A stretch of 9,280 nucleotides of DNA. Origin: Bacillota bacterium. Its GTDB lineage: Bacteria; Bacillota; Clostridia; Peptostreptococcales; Anaerovoracaceae. Under the pieces are notes generated by a model. That model was not told the DNA's origin and ran no database searches. It saw only the letters and a program-made list of their open reading frames with translations. Shown in pieces: positions 1 to 6,332 of this stretch. Within the stretch, counting starts at the first letter, position 1; each line of letters starts with the position of its first letter. The DNA lies in the NCBI GenBank assembly GCA_016282655.1, contig JAEELK010000180.1:1-9280 (forward strand). Direction: 5' to 3'. The translations under genes were made by a program, and so were the position numbers.

Positions 1-807
1 CTGTTCGACGCCCAGACCGACGGCAACCACAACCGCTGCGTCTTCACTCTCATCGGCTCTCCCGAGGCCATCGAGGAGGTGGCCTTCCAGCTGACCAAGA
101 CCGCGTCTGAGGTCATCGACATGAGAAAGCATCATGGCGAGCACAAGCGCATGGGCGCCACCGACGTGATCCCCTTCGTGCCCCAGATGGACGTGACCGT
201 TCAGGAGTGCATCGACATGAGCCGCCGCCTCGGTCAGCGGATCTGGGACGAGCTTCAGATCCCCTCCTTCCTCTATGAGGACAGCGCCACCCGGCCCGAG
301 CGTCGAAATTTGGCCACCTGCCGCAAGGGCGAGTTCGAGGGCATGCCCGAAAAGCTCCTGGAACCCGATTGGGCCCCCGACTTCGGCGAGCGGAAGATCC
401 ACCCCACCGCCGGCATCACCGCCATCGGCGCCCGGATGCCTCTCATCGCCTTCAACTGCAATTTGGCCACCGACGACGTGGAGATCGCCAAGAAGATCGC
501 CAAGGCCATCCGCGGCTCCTCCGGCGGCTTCCGCAGCTGCAAGGCCATGGGCTTCATGCTGGAGGATCGGGGCATCGCCCAGGTATCCATGAACATGGTG
601 AACTATGAGGATACGCCGCTGTATCTGGCGTACGAGATGATCAAATCCCTGGCCGAGCGCTACGGCACCCGGGTCATCGAAAGCGAGATCGTGGGGCTGA
701 CCCCGGCCAAGGCCCTGATCGACTGCGCGGAGTACTATCTCAAAGCCAAGGATTTCGACTGCAAGAAGCAGGTGATGGAGTATCACCTGATCGACATGAA
801 CCACTGA
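1..807 (+). CDS. ftcD: Glutamate formimidoyltransferase, 3' part (5' end outside window)
   Basis: Transfers the formimino group of N-formimino-L-glutamate to tetrahydrofolate, giving glutamate and 5-formimino-THF, the last step of one histidine-degradation route (cytosolic). The frame is open from base 1, so the 268 visible residues are a C-terminal part. Alignment from memory to the formiminotransferase half of mammalian FTCD suggests about 34 residues are missing. The visible start (LFDAQTDGNHNRCVF) matches the family's segment just after the first helix. HHGEHKRMGATDV at visible residues 44-56 is the family hallmark; its last His (residue 48, codon at 142-144) corresponds to catalytic His82 of the pig enzyme. 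EWAPDFG-like (DWAPDFG) and AQVSMN segments also fit. A GTG at 79 is an internal Val codon, not the start. There is no fused cyclodeaminase half; that activity is the next gene, 13 bp downstream, so the two are surely co-transcribed. Confidence 0.95.
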   Translation: MFDAQTDGNHNRCVFTLIGSPEAIEEVAFQLTKTASEVIDMRKHHGEHKRMGATDVIPFVPQMDVTVQECIDMSRRLGQRIWDELQIPSFLYEDSATRPERRNLATCRKGEFEGMPEKLLEPDWAPDFGERKIHPTAGITAIGARMPLIAFNCNLATDDVEIAKKIAKAIRGSSGGFRSCKAMGFMLEDRGIAQVSMNMVNYEDTPLYLAYEMIKSLAERYGTRVIESEIVGLTPAKALIDCAEYYLKAKDFDCKKQVMEYHLIDMNH

Positions 808-820
808 GGGAGATCGGGCC

Positions 821-1453
821 ATGAAGCTTGCTGAAATGACCGTCACACAGTTCGTGGACACCGTGGCCTCCGACGCCCCCGCCCCCGGCGGCGGCTCCGT
901 GGCCGCATTGGCCGGTGCCATCGGCGCGGCCCTCACCGCCATGGTGGGGAATTTGACTCAGGGCCGGAAAAAGTACGCCGCCTATGCAGACTTCGCCGCG
1001 CAGGTGGAAGCCAAAGGGAATGAGCTCAAGGCTCAGCTTCTCGATGTGATGGACCGGGATACCGAAGCTTTCCTGCTGGTGAGCCGTGCCTTCGCCCTGC
1101 CCAAGGGCACCGACGAGGAGAAGGCCGCCCGCTCCGCCGCCATCCAGGAGGGGCTCAAGGCCTGCACCAGGACGCCCATGGAGATGATGGCGCTCTGCGC
1201 CGAGACGGCCAAGCTGGCCGCTGATTTTGCTGAAAAGGGGTTCAACGATTCCTCCGCCAGCGATCTGGGCGTGGCGTTTTTGAGCCTGTCTGCCGCCATC
1301 CGGGGCGCCTGGCTCAACGTGCTCATCAACGTCTCCTCCCTCAAGGACCAGGCCTTTGCCGACGAATGCCGGGCGAAGGGCCAGGCCCTGCTGGACGCCA
1401 CCCTGCCCCTATGCGACAGAGGGTATGAAAGGATCCTGGGGATGGTGAAATGA
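821..1453 (+). CDS. fchA: Formimidoyltetrahydrofolate cyclodeaminase / methenyl-THF cyclohydrolase family protein
   Basis: Converts 5-formimino-THF to 5,10-methenyl-THF and ammonia; some members of the family (FchA) act as methenyl-THF cyclohydrolase, so either or both activities are possible. The 210-residue length is normal for a stand-alone cyclodeaminase. The folate-binding glycine-rich segment APGGGSVAALAGAIGAAL lies at residues 21-38, followed by MVGNLTQGRKKY. An acidic DRDTEAF segment at residues 78-84 plausibly holds the counterpart of the catalytic Asp of mammalian FTCD (inferred position). The protein is mostly helical with Ala-rich repeats, as in the family. The ATG is preceded by GAGGGAGAT at 806-814, right at the ftcD stop codon, which supports this start and translational coupling. 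With ftcD it completes the two reactions that are fused into one protein in animals. Confidence 0.93.
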   Translation: MKLAEMTVTQFVDTVASDAPAPGGGSVAALAGAIGAALTAMVGNLTQGRKKYAAYADFAAQVEAKGNELKAQLLDVMDRDTEAFLLVSRAFALPKGTDEEKAARSAAIQEGLKACTRTPMEMMALCAETAKLAADFAEKGFNDSSASDLGVAFLSLSAAIRGAWLNVLINVSSLKDQAFADECRAKGQALLDATLPLCDRGYERILGMVK

Positions 1454-1514
1454 GGGGGATTGCCTGACGGCCGAGGGCCCGGCTCACTCAGTCTCCCATA
1501 AAGCGAATATAGCG

Positions 1515-1520
1515 TAAAAT
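1515..1520 (+). promoter_or_regulatory. Weak possible -10 element ahead of the FNT gene
   Basis: TAAAAT resembles a -10 box. The sequence 17 bp upstream (TCTCCC) is a poor -35 match. If used, transcription would begin near 1527, so the ATG at 1527 would be almost leaderless and the ATG at 1548 would have AAGGA as its site. Low confidence; the FNT gene may simply be read through from fchA. Confidence 0.25.
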
Positions 1521-1547
1521 ACATCAATGAAGGATCGGAATAAAGAG

Positions 1548-2168
1548 ATGAACACTATCCTTAAAAGCATCCTCGCCGGCATCAGCATTTCGATAGGCGG
1601 CACGATATTCCTGCTCTGCGAATCCAAGATCGTCGGCGCCTTGTTTTTCACCGTCGGGTTGTTCTGCGTATGCGTTTTCGGGTTTTACCTTTTCACAGGC
1701 AAAGTCTGTTACGTCTTTGAGAATGATAAAAACTACGCCCTGCAGCTCCCGCTCATTTGGATCGGCAACCTGATCGGCGCGTTGGGGACCGGCTTTTTGG
1801 AAATGCAGACCCGATTGGCTCCAAGCCTTGTGGAAAAGGCCGGCTCGATCTGCCAGGTGAAGGTATCCCAGCCCCTTCTCAGCGCGTTCCTCCTCGCCAT
1901 CCTCTGCAACATAATGATCTACATCGCTGTGGAGGGATATAAAACGATACCCCATGAAGTGGGCAAATATCTGGCCATCTTCTTTGGCGTGACCGTCTTC
2001 GTCATCTGCGGCTTTGAGCACTGTGTGGCGAACATGTACTACTTCACGGTCGGACAGGCATGGAGCGGGAAAGCGATCCTGTATCTGCTCGTGATGACCG
2101 CCGGGAATGGCGTCGGCGGGGTGTTCGTTCCCTTGATGAGGAAAGCGATCCGTGCGCAAGAGCGATAA
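1548..2168 (+). CDS. Short formate/nitrite transporter (FNT) family channel
   Basis: Integral membrane anion channel of the FocA/NirC/FNT fold; by context probably formate, but nitrite, hydrosulfide or other small anions cannot be excluded. At 206 residues it is shorter than FocA (about 285) yet appears complete, with six hydrophobic helices near residues 2-23, 28-48, 65-83, 108-127, 141-162 and 176-197. The diagnostic GFEHCVANM segment at residues 155-163 carries the central channel His (His158). FTGKVCYVFEN after helix 2 matches the broken-helix/loop region of the family. An in-frame ATG at 1527 would add seven charged residues (MKDRNKE) but has no purine-rich site before it. The ATG at 1548 has AAGGA at 1530-1534 (13-nt gap, rather long) and begins like relatives as I recall them, so I prefer it, weakly. 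It lies 94 bp after fchA with no clear terminator between. The gene looks more A/T-rich than its neighbours by eye. Confidence 0.85.
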   Translation: MNTILKSILAGISISIGGTIFLLCESKIVGALFFTVGLFCVCVFGFYLFTGKVCYVFENDKNYALQLPLIWIGNLIGALGTGFLEMQTRLAPSLVEKAGSICQVKVSQPLLSAFLLAILCNIMIYIAVEGYKTIPHEVGKYLAIFFGVTVFVICGFEHCVANMYYFTVGQAWSGKAILYLLVMTAGNGVGGVFVPLMRKAIRAQER

Positions 2169-2239
2169 CGACGGCTTTCGATGCGCTCCTTTCCTCTTTT
2201 GCGATGTGCTCGATACGCATATGAGCAGATAATACAGAA

Positions 2240-2263
2240 AAAGGAGGGGACAACCCCTCCTTT
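2240..2263. terminator. Hairpin terminator shared by convergent FNT and corA genes
   Basis: A perfect 10-bp stem AAAGGAGGGG / CCCCTCCTTT (2240-2249 with 2254-2263) encloses the loop ACAA. Read on the - strand the stem is followed by TTTTTCTG, making it a strong intrinsic terminator for corA, which ends at 2322. Read on the + strand it is followed by CCTATCTTTAC, a weaker tail, so it is a plausible but poorer stop for the FNT gene, which ends at 2168. Confidence 0.85.
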
Positions 2264-2321
2264 CCTATCTTTACTGACGTCCTTTCCTCTTCTCCCTATG
2301 GGGGATCGAGGCGGGCGTTTT

Positions 2322-3245
2322 TCACATCCACTTCTTTTTCCTGAAATAGCGGATGCAGCCGATCACGATGGCCACCGACACCAGGATGACGGCGGGATAG
2401 CCCCACTTCCAGTTCAACTCCGGCATATACCTAAAGTTCATGCCGTACCAGCCGGCGATCAGGGTCAGCGGCAGGAAGATGGAGGTGATCACCGTCAGCA
2501 GCGTCATGATGCGATTCTGCTTCACGTCCATTTGAGCCTGGATCAGGTCCCGCAGCTGCACCACATACTCCCGCTGGCCCGTCACCATGTCCTGCAATCG
2601 CATGACCCGCTCCGTGAACAGACGGAAGTAGCGCAAGTTCTCGTCCCGGAAGAAACCGTTTTCGTTTTCCTCCAGCTCCTGTCCCAAGTCGATCAGCTGC
2701 TCATAATGGACCCGAAGATCCAGCAGATCCCCCCGAATATCGTTCAGCTCCTGGGGATAGGTCTCCACCTCTCCCCGAAGGATCGCTTCCTCGATGGCGT
2801 TGAGCCGCTTTTCCACGGACTCCAACAGGGACAGATCCTGGGCGATGATCGTTTCCAGCAGGTCGTATAGAAACCGCTCCAGGCTGGGCAGCCGCCATTT
2901 CTTGGTGCGGCTGATGGTCTCCACTTTTCGGGCGATATAGTCCCCGTCGTCTACCAGCGCCACGCCGTGCTCGTCCATGGCGAAGGAGAACCGGTGCCGG
3001 GGCGCGCTGATCTTCTGTCGGTCCGGAATAGAAAAGGTGCCCGTCAGGGAATCCATATTCACCACGGCCTTGGTCTCTCGAGGCGCATCCACGTCCATCT
3101 CGATGTCCAGCTCGATGCCCAGCTCCCCCCTGAGCGCCTTCCATTCCCGACCGGTCAATACCGCCACGAAAGGCACGTCCCGGGGAAGCTCCTTCACCTC
3201 CGCCAGGGTACAGGGCGTCAGGGATTCATGGATGGAATAAAACAT
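2322..3245 (-). CDS. corA: CorA-family magnesium/divalent cation channel
   Basis: Homopentameric inner-membrane channel for Mg2+ (sometimes Co2+ or Ni2+). The 307-residue protein has the CorA layout: an N-terminal cytoplasmic alpha/beta domain (about 1-115), a long helical funnel rich in Glu, Leu and Arg (about 118-246), and two transmembrane helices at about 247-266 and 283-300. The signature YGMNF sits at 267-271 (GMN 268-270), followed by the MPEL loop at 274-277, and the tail is basic (RYFRKKKWM), as in CorA. This makes the family assignment very strong; the transported ion is not shown by sequence alone. The start is supported by GGAGGT at 3251-3256, five bases before the ATG. It is the last gene of a possible three-gene unit and lies 75 bp after the membrane-protein gene. 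I saw no M-box-like leader in the short upstream gap, so Mg2+ riboswitch control is unlikely. Confidence 0.95.
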   Translation of the reverse strand: MFYSIHESLTPCTLAEVKELPRDVPFVAVLTGREWKALRGELGIELDIEMDVDAPRETKAVVNMDSLTGTFSIPDRQKISAPRHRFSFAMDEHGVALVDDGDYIARKVETISRTKKWRLPSLERFLYDLLETIIAQDLSLLESVEKRLNAIEEAILRGEVETYPQELNDIRGDLLDLRVHYEQLIDLGQELEENENGFFRDENLRYFRLFTERVMRLQDMVTGQREYVVQLRDLIQAQMDVKQNRIMTLLTVITSIFLPLTLIAGWYGMNFRYMPELNWKWGYPAVILVSVAIVIGCIRYFRKKKWM

Positions 3246-3320
3246 GTCATACCTCCGCTGCTGTTGTGTGGTCGCGCCGACGCTGCGTCCTGCGCTGATA
3301 CGAAGAACGCCCGGGAAGGA

Positions 3321-3989
3321 TCAGATGACGCCCAGCGGGATCAGCACGGCGAGCAGCACCGCCACCAGGCTCCACTCAGCGATCAGGAAGGCCCGCCGCT
3401 TCTTGGGCGCCATGTCCGGCACGTAGTTGCTGGCCAGGAAGAAGGGGACATAGGTGGTGATGAACACAGGCAGGACGCCCCACCACTTGTAGACCCAGAT
3501 GAAGGAGTGGTTGCTGGTGCCCGCCAAAAATGATTCGAACAGAGCGAACAGAAGGGCCATCTCGAGGGCGCCGACCAGCTTGCAGCTGATCCCTTTCCTG
3601 CCGTTTTTCGCGAAATATCGCTTGGTCCTGTCCTGGGGCATCATCTTGAAGGAGATGATGCCGGCCAGGGAAAACATCATGGACAGTTCCCAACAGACGC
3701 CGATCAGCAGGATGAAGGTGGTGGATGCGTTGGACACGGACCACAGAGGATACCCCGTCACATGACCGATGATGGCGTTGACGATCTCATAGAGCCAGTG
3801 GACGCCGTAAAGCGCCAGGCCTGCGCAGACCGCCTCCGTGTTTTTCTTGTGGATCTCCGACCAGTAAACGTAGAACACCACCGCCAGGATGAAGATGAAC
3901 GTCCAATTGAAGTTCTCCGTGCTGCGGACGCGAATGGCTTCCACCAGGCTCTTGGCTTCGTCTGAACCGTCTCCCCAGAAAATGAACAT
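3321..3989 (-). CDS. Unrecognised six-helix integral membrane protein
   Basis: I do not recognise a named family for this 222-residue protein. Six hydrophobic segments are visible near residues 28-46, 54-73, 90-114, 136-157, 165-186 and 200-221. They are joined by short loops and one longer basic loop (about 116-135, containing DRTKRYFAKNGRKG) that is probably cytoplasmic. No signal peptide is evident. Charged or polar residues lie within or at the edge of most helices: Glu45 (YWSEIH), His64 and Glu68 (HWLYE), Glu101 (CWELSMMF), Glu143 and Glu152, and Glu205 (AEWSL), several next to Trp or Tyr. Such a pattern can suit proton, cation or cofactor handling, but that is only inference. The start is well supported by GGGAGGTAGG shortly upstream. 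It sits between a PucR/CdaR-like regulator (81-bp gap) and corA (75-bp gap) on the same strand, so it is likely regulated with them. Confidence 0.85.
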   Translation of the reverse strand: MFIFWGDGSDEAKSLVEAIRVRSTENFNWTFIFILAVVFYVYWSEIHKKNTEAVCAGLALYGVHWLYEIVNAIIGHVTGYPLWSVSNASTTFILLIGVCWELSMMFSLAGIISFKMMPQDRTKRYFAKNGRKGISCKLVGALEMALLFALFESFLAGTSNHSFIWVYKWWGVLPVFITTYVPFFLASNYVPDMAPKKRRAFLIAEWSLVAVLLAVLIPLGVI

Positions 3990-4070
3990 GTTCCTACCTC
4001 CCTTTGTAGTCTCTGGACGCGGGCTGTATCGCCCAAACTTTGTTTTCCCGGCAGCAACGGCCGATTTGGA

Positions 4071-5153
4071 TCAATATTTGGCGGGATTGGCGTTGAGATG
4101 CTTCTTGACCATCAGCGCTATCTCGAAGGTGATCGCCTGGCTGAACTCGCGCAGGTCGAGGCCCGTAAGCTTTTTGATCTTCTCCAGGCGATAGACCAGG
4201 GTGCTGCGATGGATGAACAGCTTGCGGGCGGTCTCCGATACGTTCAGGTTGTTCTCGAAGAACGTTTGAATGGTAAACAGCGTTTCCTGATCGAGGCTTT
4301 CGATCGAACCGGTGACGAACACCTCGCTCAGAAACTGGGCGCAGAGCGTCACAGGGAGCTGATAGATCAGTCGTGCGATGCCAAGATCGTCGTAGCGGAA
4401 GATGGCCCTTTCGGCGTCGAACGCCTGGCCGATTTCGAGCGCCGCCTGGGCCTCCTGGAAAGAGCGGGTCAGGTCTTTGACGCCGACGACGACTGTCCCG
4501 ATGCCGATGGCTACATGGGTATTGTATACGCCCGAGAGCGTGTCCGCGATGGAACGGGCCAGCTTCTCCAAATCCTTCGATTCGACGTCTTGAGAAATCT
4601 CCGTGACGATGGCGACGTCATGCTCAGAAGTCGGGAAGACGAAATCCTTCTGCTTGTCCGGAAAGAAATTCTGGATGGCATCGATCACGGGAACGCCCGA
4701 AGCGGAGACGATGCGCACCAGAAGGACGACGCGGGCCATCTCGGTATTGAAATGCAGCTCCCGGGCTTTGACAGGGATATCTTCCGGCAAAATGCTATCC
4801 TGGATGACGCTTTTGATGAAGCTGCCGCGGGTATACTTTTTTTCGTAATACTGTCGGATGCCCGAGATCGAAACGGCCAGGATTCCGGCATAGCGGGCGG
4901 CCATCTCGTCCGTACCCTCGACGAAAACGGAATACTCTGGCTGCTGGACGCTGTCGAGGGGCTGGTAGGTATACCCGTCGCGCACGAAGATGTGCCCTTC
5001 GCTCAGATCTAACGCGAGATGTTCGCGGGAGCTGTCGAGCTTGGAAGGATCGGAGCAGGCAATCACACGGCCCTCATCGTCGATGACGCCGACGGTGCGG
5101 TCGATATAATCGCGCATCTGATGGATGGTCCCTTGGAACAGGCGGTTCGGCAT
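4071..5153 (-). CDS. PucR/CdaR-type transcriptional regulator
   Basis: Probable DNA-binding regulator responding to a small metabolite; the effector is unknown. The 360-residue protein follows the CdaR/PucR layout. An N-terminal sensor-like region (about 10-105, with VGVIDDEGRVIACSD) resembles PAS or diacid-recognition domains. The middle domain (about 135-250) is of the degenerate GGDEF type, with HVAIGIG at 213-219 and SFQEAQAALEIG at 231-242. The C-terminal PucR-type helix-turn-helix (about 303-345) includes NVSETARKLFIHRSTLVYRL. The last segment is the most diagnostic and makes the family call strong. The ATG is preceded by AGGAGAT five bases upstream, and a good promoter lies about 50 bp further up. 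It is the first gene of a same-strand run with the six-helix membrane protein and corA and is a natural candidate to control them and itself. Confidence 0.9.
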   Translation of the reverse strand: MPNRLFQGTIHQMRDYIDRTVGVIDDEGRVIACSDPSKLDSSREHLALDLSEGHIFVRDGYTYQPLDSVQQPEYSVFVEGTDEMAARYAGILAVSISGIRQYYEKKYTRGSFIKSVIQDSILPEDIPVKARELHFNTEMARVVLLVRIVSASGVPVIDAIQNFFPDKQKDFVFPTSEHDVAIVTEISQDVESKDLEKLARSIADTLSGVYNTHVAIGIGTVVVGVKDLTRSFQEAQAALEIGQAFDAERAIFRYDDLGIARLIYQLPVTLCAQFLSEVFVTGSIESLDQETLFTIQTFFENNLNVSETARKLFIHRSTLVYRLEKIKKLTGLDLREFSQAITFEIALMVKKHLNANPAKY

Positions 5154-5208
5154 ACGTATCTCCTCTCAAGTCGTCAAGAATTCCAAGATGAAACATATAT
5201 ACGATTTT

Positions 5209-5237
5209 ACTATACCCAAACCCCTCTCAAATTGCAA
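5209..5237 (-). promoter_or_regulatory. Sigma-70-type promoter of the PucR/CdaR-type regulator
   Basis: On the - strand TTGCAA (5232-5237) is followed after exactly 17 bp by TATAGT (5209-5214). Predicted transcription start is near 5202, leaving a leader of about 49 nt before the ATG at 5153. Both hexamers are close to consensus and the surroundings are A/T-rich compared with flanking DNA. Confidence 0.7.
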
Positions 5238-5331
5238 CAGAAGAATTGTATTTGGCTCCCTGCCCCGTGATGCATGACGCTGGACCGCCCGGATGCGGCG
5301 GCGTGCCACTGACGAGGCCGAACAACGCAAA

Positions 5332-5361
5332 GGGAGGGTGAAGGAAACCCTTCATCCTCCC
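5332..5361 (-). terminator. Probable terminator after the 3-hydroxybutyryl-CoA dehydrogenase gene
   Basis: A 13-bp stem (5332-5344 with 5349-5361) with a 4-base loop begins 22 bp after the gene's last codon. Read on the - strand it has one A-C mismatch and is followed by TTTGCGTTGTT, a broken T-run, so termination may be incomplete. A smaller CCGCC/GGCGG hairpin (5285-5301) lies further downstream on the same strand without a T-run. Confidence 0.65.
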
Positions 5362-5383
5362 CTGTTGCCCAGCCGAAGCTGAA

Positions 5384-6253
5384 TTACTTGTTGTAGGTGT
5401 AGAAGCCCTTGCCGGTCTTGCGGCCCAGCTCGCCGGCCTCATACTTGGCCTTGGCGATCTCAAACCCCGGAGGTGTGGGCTCGCCGCCGTTGATGCGGTC
5501 GACCATGGAGAGATAGTTGACGTCTATGCCGGTCACGTCGAGCAGCTCGAAGACGCCCATGGGATGGCCCAGGCCGCCCTTGACGGCGATATCCAGGTCC
5601 TCGGGGGAGCAGACGCCGTTTTCGACCAGGCGATACGCCTCGTCACGGATCGCGGTCAGGACGCGGTTGACGATGAAGCCGCGGATCTCCTTGTTGACGC
5701 GAACAGGATTCTTGCCGGTGGCCTTCGCGAAGTCATACAGGACATCGACGGTCTCCTGGGAGGTGTGCTCGCCCTTGACGACCTCAACGACCTTCATGAC
5801 GAGGGCCGGGTTGAAGTAATGGAAGTTGGCGAGACGGGAAGGATCGTCCACGCAATCCTTGAAGCGGGAGGAAGGCATGTAGCTGGAGTTGGACGCCAGA
5901 ATGCAATCCTTCGGGGCAACCTTGTTGACGTTCTGATAGAACTCGGACTTGATCTTCTGGTCCTCGATGATGGCCTCGATCAGCAGCTGCGCACCGGCGA
6001 CAGCCTCATCGATCGTGGCGACACAGTGGAACTTCGCAAGAGCGGCGTCAACCTGCTCCTGGGTCATCTTGCCCTTGGCGATACGGCCGGCAAGATACTC
6101 GTCCTTCGCCCAGGCTTCCGCCTTCGCAAGAGCCGCGGGGAAAGAGTCGGTCAGGTACGTGTCATAGCCATGGATGGCACAGTTAAGAGCGATCTGGCGG
6201 CCCATCGCGCCGGCGCCGGCCACTGCAACCTTCTTGATGTCACTGAGATTCAT
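5384..6253 (-). CDS. hbd: 3-hydroxybutyryl-CoA dehydrogenase
   Basis: Reduces acetoacetyl-CoA to 3-hydroxybutyryl-CoA (or the reverse), the second step of the acetyl-CoA-to-butyrate route; cytosolic. The 289-residue length is typical of clostridial Hbd. The Rossmann NAD-binding motif GAGAMG is at 13-18, with an acidic Asp36 at the end of the second strand (YLTD), favouring NADH. The catalytic set, by ungapped comparison with human SCHAD recalled from memory, is Ser124 (Ser137), His145 in HYFNP (His158) and Glu157 in VVEVVKG (Glu170); Asn196 lies in GFIVNR. The helical C-terminal domain contains GLGHPMGVFELLD (228-240) and ends with GRKTGKGFYTY. The residue after Ser124 is Tyr where Ser is usual. 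AAGGAG lies nine bases before the ATG. It follows the thiolase gene by 79 bp on the same strand, with a hairpin in the gap. Its role in butyrate formation rather than beta-oxidation is inferred from context. Confidence 0.93.
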   Translation of the reverse strand: MNLSDIKKVAVAGAGAMGRQIALNCAIHGYDTYLTDSFPAALAKAEAWAKDEYLAGRIAKGKMTQEQVDAALAKFHCVATIDEAVAGAQLLIEAIIEDQKIKSEFYQNVNKVAPKDCILASNSSYMPSSRFKDCVDDPSRLANFHYFNPALVMKVVEVVKGEHTSQETVDVLYDFAKATGKNPVRVNKEIRGFIVNRVLTAIRDEAYRLVENGVCSPEDLDIAVKGGLGHPMGVFELLDVTGIDVNYLSMVDRINGGEPTPPGFEIAKAKYEAGELGRKTGKGFYTYNK

Positions 6254-6277
6254 GATATTCTTCTCCTTTTATTATTC

Positions 6278-6307
6278 CCGCAGGGACGACGGACGCCGTC
6301 CCCGCGG
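6278..6307 (-). other. Intergenic hairpin between thiolase and hbd
   Basis: CCGC-A-GGGACG (6278-6288) pairs with CGTCCC-C-GCGG (6297-6307). On the - strand transcript the single odd pair becomes a G-U wobble, giving an 11-bp stem with an 8-base loop. It is followed by GAATAATAAAAGGAG, that is, by the hbd ribosome binding site and not by a T-run. It is therefore more likely a stability or processing element than a terminator. Confidence 0.5.
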
Positions 6308-6332
6308 ATTTCATCGGTTCAAGGGTTCCTGA

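Noticed and set aside
307..471. Repeated 12-mer AATTTGGCCACC at 307-318 and 460-471
   Set aside because: Both copies encode Asn-Leu-Ala-Thr in the same frame of ftcD; chance reuse of codons within a coding region is sufficient, with no further copies seen.
1454..1500. Possible terminator after fchA (GCCG-AGGGCC-CGGC)
   Set aside because: The stem is only 4 bp and there is no T-run; read-through to the FNT gene remains possible.
1524..2159. - strand open frame almost exactly opposite the FNT gene
   Set aside because: The + frame has six hydrophobic helices and the GFEH signature; the opposite frame is a hydrophilic mirror without motifs.
3246..3320. Possible Mg2+ riboswitch (M-box) before corA
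   Set aside because: The gap is only 75 bp, too short for an M-box, and no matching conserved stems or terminator/antiterminator pair is visible.
4098..5012. Long + strand open frame (304 codons) opposite the PucR/CdaR-type regulator
   Set aside because: Shadow of a well-supported regulator gene; composition is biased (Asp/Arg/Leu-rich) and there is no recognisable motif.
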